This document shows positions 15,774-23,838 of a DNA stretch of 52,985 nt, one piece after another (positions within the stretch are counted from its first letter, which is position 1; the number at the start of each line of letters is the position of its first letter). A program made the translations under genes and the position numbers. Below the pieces are notes generated by a model that saw nothing but the letters and a program-made list of their open reading frames with translations, had not been told where the DNA came from and ran no database searches. The stretch is from a virus: IMG/VR virus record IMGVR_UViG_3300036790_000826, positions 1 to 52,985 of that record; one strand, given 5' to 3'.

Positions 15774-16048
15774 TGATCGAGGACGGGCTGAATCTTCCGT
15801 TCGTGGCGGATGATCATGGCGTGGACCAGGGCCGCAGTGCCCCGGAAGAGCGCCTGGTATTGATAGGGCACCGGGATCCCGAGCCAGCAGCGGCCGGCGG
15901 GACGGTATTCGCCTCTGATGGTCTTCCTGGCCGTTACCTGGGCCGTCCGCGGGCAGATCTCGACCTCCCAGTCCGGATGGGCGTGGCGCAGCCGCTTGAC
16001 GGCTGCGCCGACGTCCAGGGCCGGGAGTTCTAGCGCGGCGGTCGTCAT
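15770..16048 (-). CDS. Hypothetical early phage protein
   Basis: A 92-residue protein starting MTTAALELPALDVGAAVKRL, with an HPDWEVEICPRT segment and a basic middle. It overlaps both neighbours by 4 bp. Function unknown. Confidence 0.6.
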   Translation of the reverse strand: MTTAALELPALDVGAAVKRLRHAHPDWEVEICPRTAQVTARKTIRGEYRPAGRCWLGIPVPYQYQALFRGTAALVHAMIIRHERKIQPVLDQ

Positions 16049-16590
16049 TTATGGGCCGTGGCTGTGTCCTTCGGCTCGATGAAGAAGCTCTCCTCCTGGG
16101 CAACCCTGCAGCCGAGTTCCGACAGCGCGGCACTGCTGAGGCTGCCGGGCTTGGCGGCTGGCATGGTGGCGGCCGCGATCAGCTTCGCCTTGTCGACCTC
16201 CTCCTTCGTGCGGATGAACCTCGTCATGGCCCTGTCGGCCTTCAGGGCGACGAGCACCTTCGCCCAGGTCTTCTTCGACAGCGTCTTCAGCGCGGGCATT
16301 CCCAGGCGGAAGCCGTAGGTCGCCAGCGCCGTGGTCGCCGACTTGGCCTTGTCGGGGAGTAGCTCCTCCCGGTGCTCGGTAGCGTACTGCTCAGCGAGGA
16401 TCCTCAGGGCCTTTATCGACGCCACGATCGCGCGGGCCCCTTCGTCGTGGTTTTCGCGGACCCGCTGGAGCTCGGCGTCGCGCAGCGCCTCCCAGCTCTG
16501 AAGGTCGTTCGATTGGACGCAAATCTGATCGATGACACGCTCGAAGTCCGTCCGCGTTGTGAGGCACCCGTCTTTGATTCGTTTGCTCAT
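16045..16590 (-). CDS. gam: Mu Gam-like host-nuclease inhibitor
   Basis: A 181-residue protein close to the length of Mu Gam (174). Long N-terminal helices (TDFERVIDQICVQSNDL onwards), the central TTALATYGFRLGMPALKTLS and KTWAKVLVALKADR match the family pattern of a Ku-like protein that binds DNA ends and protects the transposable phage DNA from exonucleases. It lies downstream of transposition genes, as in other Mu-like phages. Confidence 0.75.
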   Translation of the reverse strand: MSKRIKDGCLTTRTDFERVIDQICVQSNDLQSWEALRDAELQRVRENHDEGARAIVASIKALRILAEQYATEHREELLPDKAKSATTALATYGFRLGMPALKTLSKKTWAKVLVALKADRAMTRFIRTKEEVDKAKLIAAATMPAAKPGSLSSAALSELGCRVAQEESFFIEPKDTATAHK

Positions 16591-16593
16591 GGC

Positions 16594-17124
16594 TCAGGCG
16601 TGGACGAGCGGACGGGGGCGGAACGTACGGACCGAGGCCCGACCGGCCTTTGCAGTCACTTCAGCGAAGTCCTCGATCATCAGTCGGTCTTCCGGCCTCG
16701 GACCCATCTTGAGGCCGATGCTCTCGCCGAAGGTCTTTGTGCCATCCGGCCCGAAGGAGACGAATCCGGCCGCGACCGGCAGGTCGCCCATCTTCGAGAA
16801 CGCTTGGGCGATCTCGAAATGCGTAGCTGGGTCGATCGTGAAGAAGTATCGCTCGACGCCGCTCTTGGAGCGCATCGCTACATACCGCAGCGCGTACTCT
16901 GGCGGCCGAGCCAGGTCGACGAACACTTGGAGGGCACGATAGCCGTTGTTTTCCGCGACCTTCGTCGCAGCTTCCCTCGTGGCGTAATTGCCCAGGGGCT
17001 CTTTATCAGCCGGCGTCTGGACGCTATATCCTCCGCGCTCGTTTTGCGCGACGGTCGCGGTTTCCGGCTCGGTCGAGGGGCTTGCGGCCCCGAATAGCTT
17101 ACTGATGAACGCTGGCAGTTTCAT
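16594..17124 (-). CDS. Hypothetical early phage protein
   Basis: A 176-residue protein from the ATG at 17124 (MKLPAFISKLFGAASPS), which overlaps the upstream stop by 4 bp. Mixed alpha/beta. The N-terminal 15 residues are amphipathic rather than a signal peptide. No recognised domain. Confidence 0.6.
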   Translation of the reverse strand: MKLPAFISKLFGAASPSTEPETATVAQNERGGYSVQTPADKEPLGNYATREAATKVAENNGYRALQVFVDLARPPEYALRYVAMRSKSGVERYFFTIDPATHFEIAQAFSKMGDLPVAAGFVSFGPDGTKTFGESIGLKMGPRPEDRLMIEDFAEVTAKAGRASVRTFRPRPLVHA

Positions 17125-17375
17125 GTGAATGCTCCTTCCGCTGTGATCTGGTTGCCGTCTGGGGTTACAATTTTGACGATGTCCAAGGGGTGCTCGCCTC
17201 CGTCCTCGCGCCAGTGGCCGTCGCCGGTCCATAGCTCGTGGGCCTCCAGCGGATGGCAGAACGCCGCCTTGAGCCGGCGGAAGCCCTGCACGCGGAATCC
17301 ATCGAGCTTGATGCGGCCGGTGACGGCCGCGGGATCGCCGTTTCGCAGGACCACTGGCGTGGGTTTGAGGCTCAT
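17121..17375 (-). CDS. Hypothetical early phage protein
   Basis: An 84-residue protein starting MSLKPTPVVLRNGDPAAVTG, beta-rich in appearance, with a HELWTGDGHW segment. It overlaps both neighbours by 4 bp. Function unknown. Confidence 0.55.
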   Translation of the reverse strand: MSLKPTPVVLRNGDPAAVTGRIKLDGFRVQGFRRLKAAFCHPLEAHELWTGDGHWREDGGEHPLDIVKIVTPDGNQITAEGAFT

Positions 17376-17608
17376 GACCTGGCGAGCGGCCGTGCCGACG
17401 CATTGTAGATCCTGTAGCCGCTGCCGGCGTTGACGTGCCTGAGTACCACCCGCCGCTGAGCGCAGTGGAAGTACTTAGCCGCGGCGGCGAGGGCCGCGTA
17501 GATATAGTCGTTGGTGCTGCTGGCTGTCCGGGCACCCCTCCCGGCTCCTATGCGGGCCATGTGGGTGCCACCCTTATCAACGACGCGGACTGTGGCAGAG
17601 GTCTTCAC
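17372..17608 (-). CDS. Hypothetical small basic early protein
   Basis: A 78-residue basic protein starting MKTSATVRVVDKGGTH. It is 8 bp downstream of the MuB-like gene. No motif recognised; the positive charge would fit nucleic-acid binding. Confidence 0.5.
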   Translation of the reverse strand: MKTSATVRVVDKGGTHMARIGAGRGARTASSTNDYIYAALAAAAKYFHCAQRRVVLRHVNAGSGYRIYNASARPLARS

Positions 17609-17616
17609 GGCGCCCT

Positions 17617-18711
17617 TTACTTCGCCGCGTGCTGGATCTCGCCCATGGCCTGCTTGCGAAGCGCCAGGGACTTGAAAAAATCGTCCTCCAGCATTCCGCG
17701 CTTGGAGGCGCTCGCGATCTTGCTGGCGACTTCGAGCAACTTCCCGAGTGTCCGGAGCCGGCCGCCGGCCTCGTCGTTTACCAGGGCGAAAGCGGCGTTC
17801 TGCAGGGTCGCTGTCGGCTTCGGGAAATACTGCTGCAGTATGGGCAGCACGTCCGCGTTCTCGATGTGCCGGTAGAGACGCACTGGCAGGCCCACGCGGC
17901 CGAGGACCTGCTCGAACTGGTACTTGAGCTTCTTCAGCGTGTCATCGAACCGCTGGGTGGCAATCAGCCCGACGCCGCACTTCGTCTTGTCGTGGATGTA
18001 TCGGATGATCTCCAGCTTGACCGGGTTGATGTCGCGCCGGGTGTCGCCCGGCAGGAGGCGGTGGGCCTCGTCCAGTATAAGGATCCGGTTCGAGTTAAAA
18101 GACCGCAGGAGGGCCTCCAGCTGCATGTCCTGGCTACCGTTGACGTTGTGCCCGCAGCCCCTGCAGAGCGCGCGAAGGAGGGTCTTGGCACCCCCTATCG
18201 GCGGGATCTCCACGAGGACGCTCCTGCCGTGGTTGTTGGCGTCGCGCCAGGCTGTCGTCGAGATCGTCTTGCCCTGGCCGGACTCGCCGACGATGAGGGT
18301 GATCGAGTTGTTGGCTAGCGCGTAGTCCAGGCCCGAGAAGATCAGGTCGCTGATCGAATTCCTGGCGAACTTGCCGCGCTGGATCCCGATGCGGTTCGTG
18401 ACGACCCGCTTGTAGCTGTTGATCGACTTGACGATGTTCTGGTAGTTGCCCTCGTAGGTGCCCTTGAGCACGCGGTAGACCGTCGTGTTGTTGTAGTTGA
18501 TGGCCTTCCCCGCGTCCTTGTAGTTGAGGCCCTCGTCGAGGATGTGCTGGTGGAACCAGAGCAGCGCCTCGGAGATGGCGGGATCAAGGTGCCGCCAGTT
18601 TTCAAGGTTGAGCGGTATATTGATCCTCGCGGCCGCCGAAGCGGCGCGCGCCTTGTCGGAGGCGTCGACCTCGGACTCTATATCATTGACGGGTTCCTCT
18701 GTGGTGTTCAT
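17617..18711 (-). CDS. MuB-like AAA+ transposition ATPase
   Basis: A 364-residue protein. The N-terminal HTH (around residues 64-83, KDAGKAINYNNTTVYRVLKG) is followed by an AAA+ core: Walker A GESGQGKT (142-149), Walker B ILILDEAH (210-217), then IATQRFDDTLKK as a sensor-like region. MuB binds target DNA, activates the MuA transposase and provides target immunity. It lies directly downstream of the transposase gene, as in Mu. It is longer than MuB (312) through an acidic N-terminal extension and a longer C-terminal helical domain. Confidence 0.88.
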   Translation of the reverse strand: MNTTEEPVNDIESEVDASDKARAASAAARINIPLNLENWRHLDPAISEALLWFHQHILDEGLNYKDAGKAINYNNTTVYRVLKGTYEGNYQNIVKSINSYKRVVTNRIGIQRGKFARNSISDLIFSGLDYALANNSITLIVGESGQGKTISTTAWRDANNHGRSVLVEIPPIGGAKTLLRALCRGCGHNVNGSQDMQLEALLRSFNSNRILILDEAHRLLPGDTRRDINPVKLEIIRYIHDKTKCGVGLIATQRFDDTLKKLKYQFEQVLGRVGLPVRLYRHIENADVLPILQQYFPKPTATLQNAAFALVNDEAGGRLRTLGKLLEVASKIASASKRGMLEDDFFKSLALRKQAMGEIQHAAK

Positions 18712-18743
18712 GCGTGTGTCTCCTCTGTTTGTTGTCTATTGGG

Positions 18744-18767
18744 CCCCGGCCGTTTGCGCGGCCGGGG
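18744..18767. terminator. GC-rich hairpin between transposase and MuB-like genes
   Basis: A 9-bp perfect stem (CCCCGGCCG with CGGCCGGGG) around a 6-base loop. On the plus strand it is followed by a T-rich run (TCTTGTTTTT), the form of a Rho-independent terminator, although the genes here run on the minus strand. It could stop antisense transcription, or on the sense side reduce expression of the MuB-like gene relative to the transposase. Confidence 0.5.
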
Positions 18768-18787
18768 TCTTGTTTTTGGTGGAAATG

Positions 18788-21004
18788 CTAGTCCGGCTTT
18801 TGCGAGATGGCCTTCATGAGCGCCGCGGCCTCTTCGCGGGTAAGCGTTTGCTCAGCCTCGCCCCCGCAGTCGTTGACGGCCGCTCGATCGGCATCGGTTA
18901 AACGCTTCTCCTGGTGCGCGACCTCCCGAGCGACCGTGCGCGCCGTCACCTGGACGCGCTCCTCGGCGACTGCGTGGGCCGCGATGCCGGCCGCGAGGGA
19001 GGCCGCGGCGGCCGCGTGGCGGGGCTGGGCGCCGGGCTGGCCCAGGGCGAGCCTCGCCGTCACGCCAGCCTTCTCGGGCGCTGGGATGGCGCCCCAGGCT
19101 TCGAGCTTGGCTGCGTTGTCGGCCTTCAGCGTTGCCAGGGCCGTGTCCTCGTCGGCGTGGCGGGCCCGTACGGGCGCCAGGACGGTCTTTGTGATGAGGC
19201 GGGTGATCTCGCCCTGCTCCAGGGCGATCGCCTCGCGGTTGCGGATATCGACCGCGCCGCGGCGGCGCACGGCCCCGACGTAGCGGCCGTTGGTGAGGGT
19301 GACGTAGAGGCGGTTGGGCTGCGCCGGATCCAGGTAGCCCAGGAGTTCCGTCCCCTCCGCCAGCTTCATGACCGGCGAGTCGGCGTCCGCGAAGGTGTAG
19401 CCTTCGCCGCGCAAGGTGAAGGTGACGCGGTGATTCTGCAGCGTGCAGCGCTTGGGGGTCAGGAGGAGCAGCGCCAGGGCGTGCTCGGCCGGCCGGATCC
19501 AGTTGGCGTCGCGGGTCAGCTTCTCCCAGCGCTCGACCGGACTTTCGCGGCGCGGAAGTGGCGTCAGGCTGAGGAGCATTTCCCGCGTCAGCTTCTGGGC
19601 GCGGGAGATATCGATGGCGCCGGATCCGTCAGGGAGCGCGTAGTCGCAGAGCTCCTCGAAGCCCTGCATCTTGTGGGCCGTGCGCTCTTCGAGGAAATCG
19701 AACACCTTGTGGTAGGCCGTAAGGGCCTCCTCGAAGCGCCAGAAACCCGTCTGCAGCTGGCCCCGCTGCTCGTCCGTGAGGCCCTCGGTGGAGAGGAGGT
19801 TCTCGGCGTAGAGGAGCTTCGCCTCCAGGTCGCCGGGCTTCAGCTGGTAGGTGGCGCCCTTCTGCCCTGGGAACGCGCCGGCCTGGTTCCACGCGACGTT
19901 GAACGTCGACTCTATCCAGCCCTTCTCCCACGGCTTGCCGCCTTTCTCGATGAATCCGTTCTTGAGGACCTTATCAGCCAGGAGGCCGGTGCGGGCCACC
20001 TGGACGCCCAGGAGCGCCTGCAGCATGGCCTCCACGTCCGCGCTGATCGCGGCTGAGGCGTTCTCGCAGAGGATCGTTACTCCCCAGTCCCTGGGCACCC
20101 CGAATTCACTGAAGACGGCATAGAGGAGGCCCTGGACGTCCGCCCTGGTGATCGCCTGCCGCTTGCCTTCATCGCTCTTGAAACGGGGTTTCAGGCCGAG
20201 GCCAAGCCGGCGGCGGGTCGCAACGTCCATGGCGAGGAGCCCGGTGCAGGTGCAGATCTCGTAGCGGCCGGTGTCCGGGTGGCGCGCCTGGACGAGGATG
20301 TCCGTCTCGAAGTCGTCGACGACGATCAGCTCCATCGGGCGCAGCTGGCCCGTGTCGCGGACCAGGTGAGGCAGGTAACGCTTCGCAGCAGCAACGCCGC
20401 GGCGCGCCATCTCGCGTTCGGCCCGGCTCGACTGCTTGCGGTAGAGGTTGGTCTGCGACCAGCCGCGGGGAAAGAAGCCGAAGGGATAGCGCTCGGGGAT
20501 GTCGCGCTCGGGCCAGGTCACGGCGAAATACTCGCGCCAGGTGCCGTAGGCGGGGACCGAGGCGCCCTTCGACCACTCGTCCTTGATCTGCATCATGACG
20601 GCGCGCGCCGGGTTCTCGCGCTTGTTCTGCTCCACGCGCAGGCGGAAGAACTGAACGAATTCCGCAGGGACTGCGTCCGGTCCGCGGTACTTCGGGACCA
20701 GGACGCGCCAGTCGCCCGTCGCCTTGAAGGCGTAGAAGAGCGTCTTCAGGTTGCCCGCGCTGAAGCCCCGGCCGGGATGCAGCATCGCGGCCTGGTAGCA
20801 GGCCGCGACGACGCCGGCCGGCGACGCCTTGATCTCGTCGAAGATCTGGAGCAGCTCGGCGACCCGCAGGCGCTGCTCCTCCGTCGTCTGGTTGTGGAAC
20901 TCCTCGTGGTGGGCCAGGGGGATGATCGCCGCGACGGAGGCCGGCACGGTTGCCAGCGGGGACTCGGCTAGCGCGAGGGCGGAGGATTCGGATGGGGGAA
21001 GCAT
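18788..21004 (-). CDS. MuA-like DDE transposase
   Basis: A 738-residue protein, near the size of MuA (663). N-terminal DNA-binding part to about residue 215, then an integrase-type catalytic core: first acidic site in LIVVDDFETD (Asp230/231), second site in VTILCENASAA and third Glu365 in KGWIESTF. The second position is Glu314 where the family has Asp (MuA has IDNT). After the core comes the beta-barrel domain typical of Mu transposases (about 490-600) and an Ala-rich, basic C-terminus that should contact the MuB-like ATPase. It inserts and replicates the phage genome by transposition. The D-to-E change needs care, but gene order and the intact frame suggest it is functional. Confidence 0.85.
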   Translation of the reverse strand: MLPPSESSALALAESPLATVPASVAAIIPLAHHEEFHNQTTEEQRLRVAELLQIFDEIKASPAGVVAACYQAAMLHPGRGFSAGNLKTLFYAFKATGDWRVLVPKYRGPDAVPAEFVQFFRLRVEQNKRENPARAVMMQIKDEWSKGASVPAYGTWREYFAVTWPERDIPERYPFGFFPRGWSQTNLYRKQSSRAEREMARRGVAAAKRYLPHLVRDTGQLRPMELIVVDDFETDILVQARHPDTGRYEICTCTGLLAMDVATRRRLGLGLKPRFKSDEGKRQAITRADVQGLLYAVFSEFGVPRDWGVTILCENASAAISADVEAMLQALLGVQVARTGLLADKVLKNGFIEKGGKPWEKGWIESTFNVAWNQAGAFPGQKGATYQLKPGDLEAKLLYAENLLSTEGLTDEQRGQLQTGFWRFEEALTAYHKVFDFLEERTAHKMQGFEELCDYALPDGSGAIDISRAQKLTREMLLSLTPLPRRESPVERWEKLTRDANWIRPAEHALALLLLTPKRCTLQNHRVTFTLRGEGYTFADADSPVMKLAEGTELLGYLDPAQPNRLYVTLTNGRYVGAVRRRGAVDIRNREAIALEQGEITRLITKTVLAPVRARHADEDTALATLKADNAAKLEAWGAIPAPEKAGVTARLALGQPGAQPRHAAAAASLAAGIAAHAVAEERVQVTARTVAREVAHQEKRLTDADRAAVNDCGGEAEQTLTREEAAALMKAISQKPD

Positions 21005-21011
21005 GGAGGCT

Positions 21012-21410
21012 TTAAGTTGAGGATTGAGCCGGGCTGGGCGGATTCGCAGGATCCGCCGATGTGGCCGTGGAAACGCGGGATTGACCCAGAGCTCGCCGCG
21101 CTGCGGGAACGTGTAGCGGTGCTGGAAGCGCTGCTAAAATCTCAGGGAGAGAATCTCGGATTGCTGAACCGTCAGCTCCAAGCAGCCCAGGCTCGCTTTG
21201 AAGAGACGCGCGGAATTGCGCTAGAGAGAGGACTTTACCAGACTGACATTCTAGTGCGGCTCGCAGAGCGCCTCGGAGTTCACACAGGTGATCGGCCGCC
21301 TGACGCCAACCGCGCAGATCCCGGCATTCCTCCTGCGTCTGCATCAGGAGCAGATAGGCCAGTTCCAGGCGCGCGCGGCTGAGCGCAGCGAAAGGGAGCG
21401 GAGCGCTCAT
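21012..21410 (-). CDS. Hypothetical early phage protein
   Basis: A 132-residue protein starting MSAPLPFAALSRARLELAY. I chose the ATG at 21410 since it overlaps the upstream stop (ATGA), as elsewhere in the operon. Helical N-terminal 70 residues, then a disordered Pro/Ser/Ala tail. A frame of 121 codons lies opposite on the plus strand (21017-21382) and also looks protein-like, with a coiled-coil-like stretch; operon logic favours the minus strand. Confidence 0.5.
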   Translation of the reverse strand: MSAPLPFAALSRARLELAYLLLMQTQEECRDLRGWRQAADHLCELRGALRAALECQSGKVLSLAQFRASLQSEPGLLGADGSAIRDSLPEILAALPAPLHVPAARRALGQSRVSTATSADPANPPSPAQSST

Positions 21411-22099
21411 ACGGGGATCGCTGCGCCGACCTTGGCCTGGCCGCGGAGGCGCTTCCATTGGCCGTAGATGTCCTCCATGTTCTGGTCCAGGGACTCCAGC
21501 TGCTGGGGCGTCAGGCGCATCAGCGCCTCGGCTGATGTCACGATCGAGCGGAAGCCGGACAGCCGCTCAGCCACGTCCGCGAAGAAATCCATCTGGACGC
21601 CAGCATTCGGGCCGCCTTCGCCCCCTAGCGCCGCTTTGATTCCTGCGCTCTTGATGCCGTGCTTTATCAGCAGCTCGTGCAGGCTTAGGTTGCCAATGAA
21701 CCCGGAGGCCTTCTCAACAAAGGCGCGCTTTTCTCCTTCGAGGTTGCCCAGGACGAGCGCGTCTTGTCCCTTGGGGAGCGCGATTAGCTCGGCCTTCGTT
21801 AGGCGGCTTTTCTCGGCGAATGTCATCGCCAGTCGCATGAGGTAGTTCGCATAGCGGTCACCGAATTCGGCTATGTTCTGCTCGACCCACTTGCCGAACG
21901 TGCCGTGGGGCATCGCCTCCTTCATCCGGCAGAGGGTTAAGCCGATCAGGAGCCCAAATGTGGCCTCCCGGTTTCGGAGAACCTGCATGTGGCGCAGGCC
22001 CTCGACTACATATAGCTGGAGCCGCGTGATCTCAGCCGCGTCCCCTTTTGGGCTGCTCGCTGAGATAAGCGCGAGTGTGGAAGTTGAAGGCTTAGGCAT
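21407..22099 (-). CDS. DUF3102-like phage protein
   Basis: A 230-residue protein from the ATG at 22099 (MPKPSTSTLALISASSPK). Residues about 30-110 follow the DUF3102 pattern: an alternating helix with RNREATFGLLIGLTLCRMKE, then HGTFGKWVEQNI and a YLMRLA helix. The family is common in phage and plasmid regions with no firm function. The C-terminal part is helical. It overlaps both neighbours. Confidence 0.65.
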   Translation of the reverse strand: MPKPSTSTLALISASSPKGDAAEITRLQLYVVEGLRHMQVLRNREATFGLLIGLTLCRMKEAMPHGTFGKWVEQNIAEFGDRYANYLMRLAMTFAEKSRLTKAELIALPKGQDALVLGNLEGEKRAFVEKASGFIGNLSLHELLIKHGIKSAGIKAALGGEGGPNAGVQMDFFADVAERLSGFRSIVTSAEALMRLTPQQLESLDQNMEDIYGQWKRLRGQAKVGAAIPV

Positions 22100-22418
22100 T
22101 GGAAAGGGTCGACTGCAGTTCACGAATTAGGGTCCGGCGCGTAGCGGCCGGCAGCGTGTGGAGAAGCCTCGTTCGCTTCGCCAGCGGCCCCGTGAGGTGC
22201 CTAATCGCATACTCTCGATAGCACTCGATCGGCACCCTTGCGCATCGCCGCTTGGCTCCAGCGCCTTTTAGATCGATCGCAGTCAACTCGCCGGCATCGA
22301 TCTCATGGAAAATATGCCGCTCTGAGACTTGAAGGCGCTTGGCAATCTCCGGCACCAACACGATGCTCCTCCCAGGGAAGTCCAATGACCGAGGAAGCAT
22401 CACCTGGTCGCTATCCAT
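22092..22418 (-). CDS. HTH regulatory protein
   Basis: A 108-residue protein from the ATG at 22418, directly after the stop of the previous small gene. The segment VPEIAKRLQVSERHIFHEID is a clear helix-turn-helix of the excisionase/MerR type, followed by a GELTAIDLKG wing and a basic region. Probably an early regulator or accessory DNA-binding factor for transposition. Confidence 0.6.
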   Translation of the reverse strand: MDSDQVMLPRSLDFPGRSIVLVPEIAKRLQVSERHIFHEIDAGELTAIDLKGAGAKRRCARVPIECYREYAIRHLTGPLAKRTRLLHTLPAATRRTLIRELQSTLSNA

Positions 22419-22419
22419 T

Positions 22420-22641
22420 TCAGTCAGCTCGGTGCGCCGCCTTTGCCTCACGGATGAGTTCCCGCTGCCTGCGGATCAACTGAGAGCGGAATGGACTCGC
22501 CCGCTCCCCGCTGAGCACGCGCAGGATGTGTCCCTTGCTCAGGCCGAATTCGTCAGCCAACGCCTTCACGAACGGATAGGCGGCTTTCGGCTTGTGGCGC
22601 GGTAGTGTTGCGGCAACCATAAATCGAACGAAACCGGACAT
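22420..22641 (-). CDS. Small Ner-like HTH protein, first gene of the early operon
   Basis: A 73-residue protein (or 66 from a second ATG at 22620). The core FVKALADEFGLSKGHILRVLSG is a helix-turn-helix, and a basic RSQLIRRQREL helix follows. Position and size match Ner of Mu, which lowers early and repressor transcription. If translation starts at 22641, its first codons lie inside the operator. Confidence 0.55.
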   Translation of the reverse strand: MSGFVRFMVAATLPRHKPKAAYPFVKALADEFGLSKGHILRVLSGERASPFRSQLIRRQRELIREAKAAHRAD

Positions 22642-22680
22642 AACCGAACACGCAAGTCAAATGTTCGGTTTCGTTCGGTT
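22625..22680. promoter_or_regulatory. Divergent operator/promoter between repressor and early operon
   Basis: Repeated half sites occupy this short region. CGAACGAAACCG lies at 22625-22636, and its reverse complement CGGTTTCGTTCG at 22666-22677; CATAACCGAAC at 22639-22649 is mirrored by GTTCGGTTATG at 22673-22683, which runs into the repressor's start codon. This is the lysis/lysogeny switch: the repressor and the Ner-like protein are the likely readers. Confidence 0.7.
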
Positions 22681-23283
22681 ATGATCTTCAGCCAGAAATT
22701 TACGCGATTACGCCTTCGCTACGGACTAACCATTCGGGACGTCGCTGCAGCGCTCCGCGTCGGCGTCGGCACAGTCGGCGCGTGGGCATCAAGCGCGCGG
22801 CCGCGCCCTGATCTAGCGCGTCGACTGGCTGAACTGCTGAAAATCGATCTCGACGCCCTGATGGACGATGAAGTGGAGCTTCCGCCGGTCGCCCAGCTAA
22901 CCGCTGATCCTATCGTAAATGAAGTTCTCCTCGAATGTGGTCCTAGTCATCCCGAGGAGATCGTCAGAGCATCCCGCGCAATTATTGAAAATACACGTTT
23001 CTTTGATCGCGACTCATTGCTTCGAGAATTGGACCTAATTAGGCAAAATATAGGCGATCTGGATACTGAAAAACTCAGGGCCGCATTGGTCGCCATTCAA
23101 CGACAGTTAGCTGAGCTCCAGGCAAAGTTGCCGATCCCAAAAAAACGCCATCGACACCCACACCTCACCAGGGATCACGAAAAGGCCATCAAATCCGTAC
23201 TATCAAAGGAGCGTCAAAGTAAGAAAGGAGAGGGCGGTCACTCGTCCGAACGTAAAGAGCAGGGTGGTGCTGGGGGACAATAG
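22681..23283 (+). CDS. XRE-family phage repressor
   Basis: A 200-residue protein with a canonical HTH in residues 7-60: GLTIRDVAAALRVGVGTVGA, then a WASSARPRPDLARRLAELL helix. The middle is helical (about 70-150) and may oligomerise; the tail is basic and likely disordered. There is no peptidase motif for LexA-type self-cleavage. The ATG directly follows the operator with no ribosome-binding site, so the mRNA may be leaderless or weakly translated. It is the only gene reading rightward from the switch and should hold the early operon off in the lysogen. Confidence 0.75.
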   Translation: MIFSQKFTRLRLRYGLTIRDVAAALRVGVGTVGAWASSARPRPDLARRLAELLKIDLDALMDDEVELPPVAQLTADPIVNEVLLECGPSHPEEIVRASRAIIENTRFFDRDSLLRELDLIRQNIGDLDTEKLRAALVAIQRQLAELQAKLPIPKKRHRHPHLTRDHEKAIKSVLSKERQSKKGEGGHSSERKEQGGAGGQ

Positions 23284-23466
23284 AGCTGGCAATGCTTACA
23301 ACGGGTACCACTTGCGGTCAGCTCTATGTCCCTGATCAGACCTAGTGCCAGCGAAAGAGCCCTCCAACGCGATCTACACTTCGACCATTCGAACCGAAGT
23401 GCCATCGCAGTTGTTGTTGGGTAAATTTCAATTCTATTGCCTTGGGGTATTTGAATATTAGGCATC

Positions 23467-23838
23467 GTGCTGGAAATGGATACTACCCCAAAGCCCCAGG
23501 AGAAGAGCGAGAAGGTGAGCCCCGGTGCTGCAATAGCGGTCATGCTATTCATGATTCCGGTTTGTTTTCTTTTCTATAAATGCGAGAACGCCACCCTTGA
23601 TGCCCATGAGCGACGTCATCAAGAGGCGACAGCTCTTCAGGCGAACATTGATTCAGCGGTCGATCTAAAGGGAGTCGTATATGGCATGACTGCCGATCAA
23701 GTTCGCGACTCGTGGGGCGAGCCGCTACGGAAAGACCATCTTGACGCCGGCCGCCACCATTACGACACGCTTTATTATTCTGGAGACCGCATTGTGACTT
23801 TGACGGATGGCCGAGTAAACGACGTCGAAACTCACTGA
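23467..23838 (+). CDS. Membrane-anchored protein with BamE/SmpA-like domain
   Basis: A 123-residue protein with a GTG start at 23467 (ATG at 23476 equally possible). One transmembrane helix (about residues 20-38, AAIAVMLFMIPVCFLFYKC) is followed by a soluble domain. The end (VYGMTADQVRDSWGEP, then YYSGDRIVTLTDGRV) resembles the small SmpA/OmlA-like fold. It lies between repressor and late genes, a place for lysogenic conversion genes. It could alter the cell envelope of the lysogen; this is inference. The 183 bases before it (23284-23466) show no clear gene. Confidence 0.6.
   Translation: MLEMDTTPKPQEKSEKVSPGAAIAVMLFMIPVCFLFYKCENATLDAHERRHQEATALQANIDSAVDLKGVVYGMTADQVRDSWGEPLRKDHLDAGRHHYDTLYYSGDRIVTLTDGRVNDVETH

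Noticed and set aside
18914-20056. 380-codon plus-strand frame
   Set aside because: Lies wholly opposite the transposase, whose domains are clear.
23238-23463. Minus-strand frame with a Cys pair near its end (CKHCQLYC)
   Set aside because: It looked like a small Com-type zinc protein, but it overlaps the repressor end, has no ribosome-binding site and no partner genes; not convincing.
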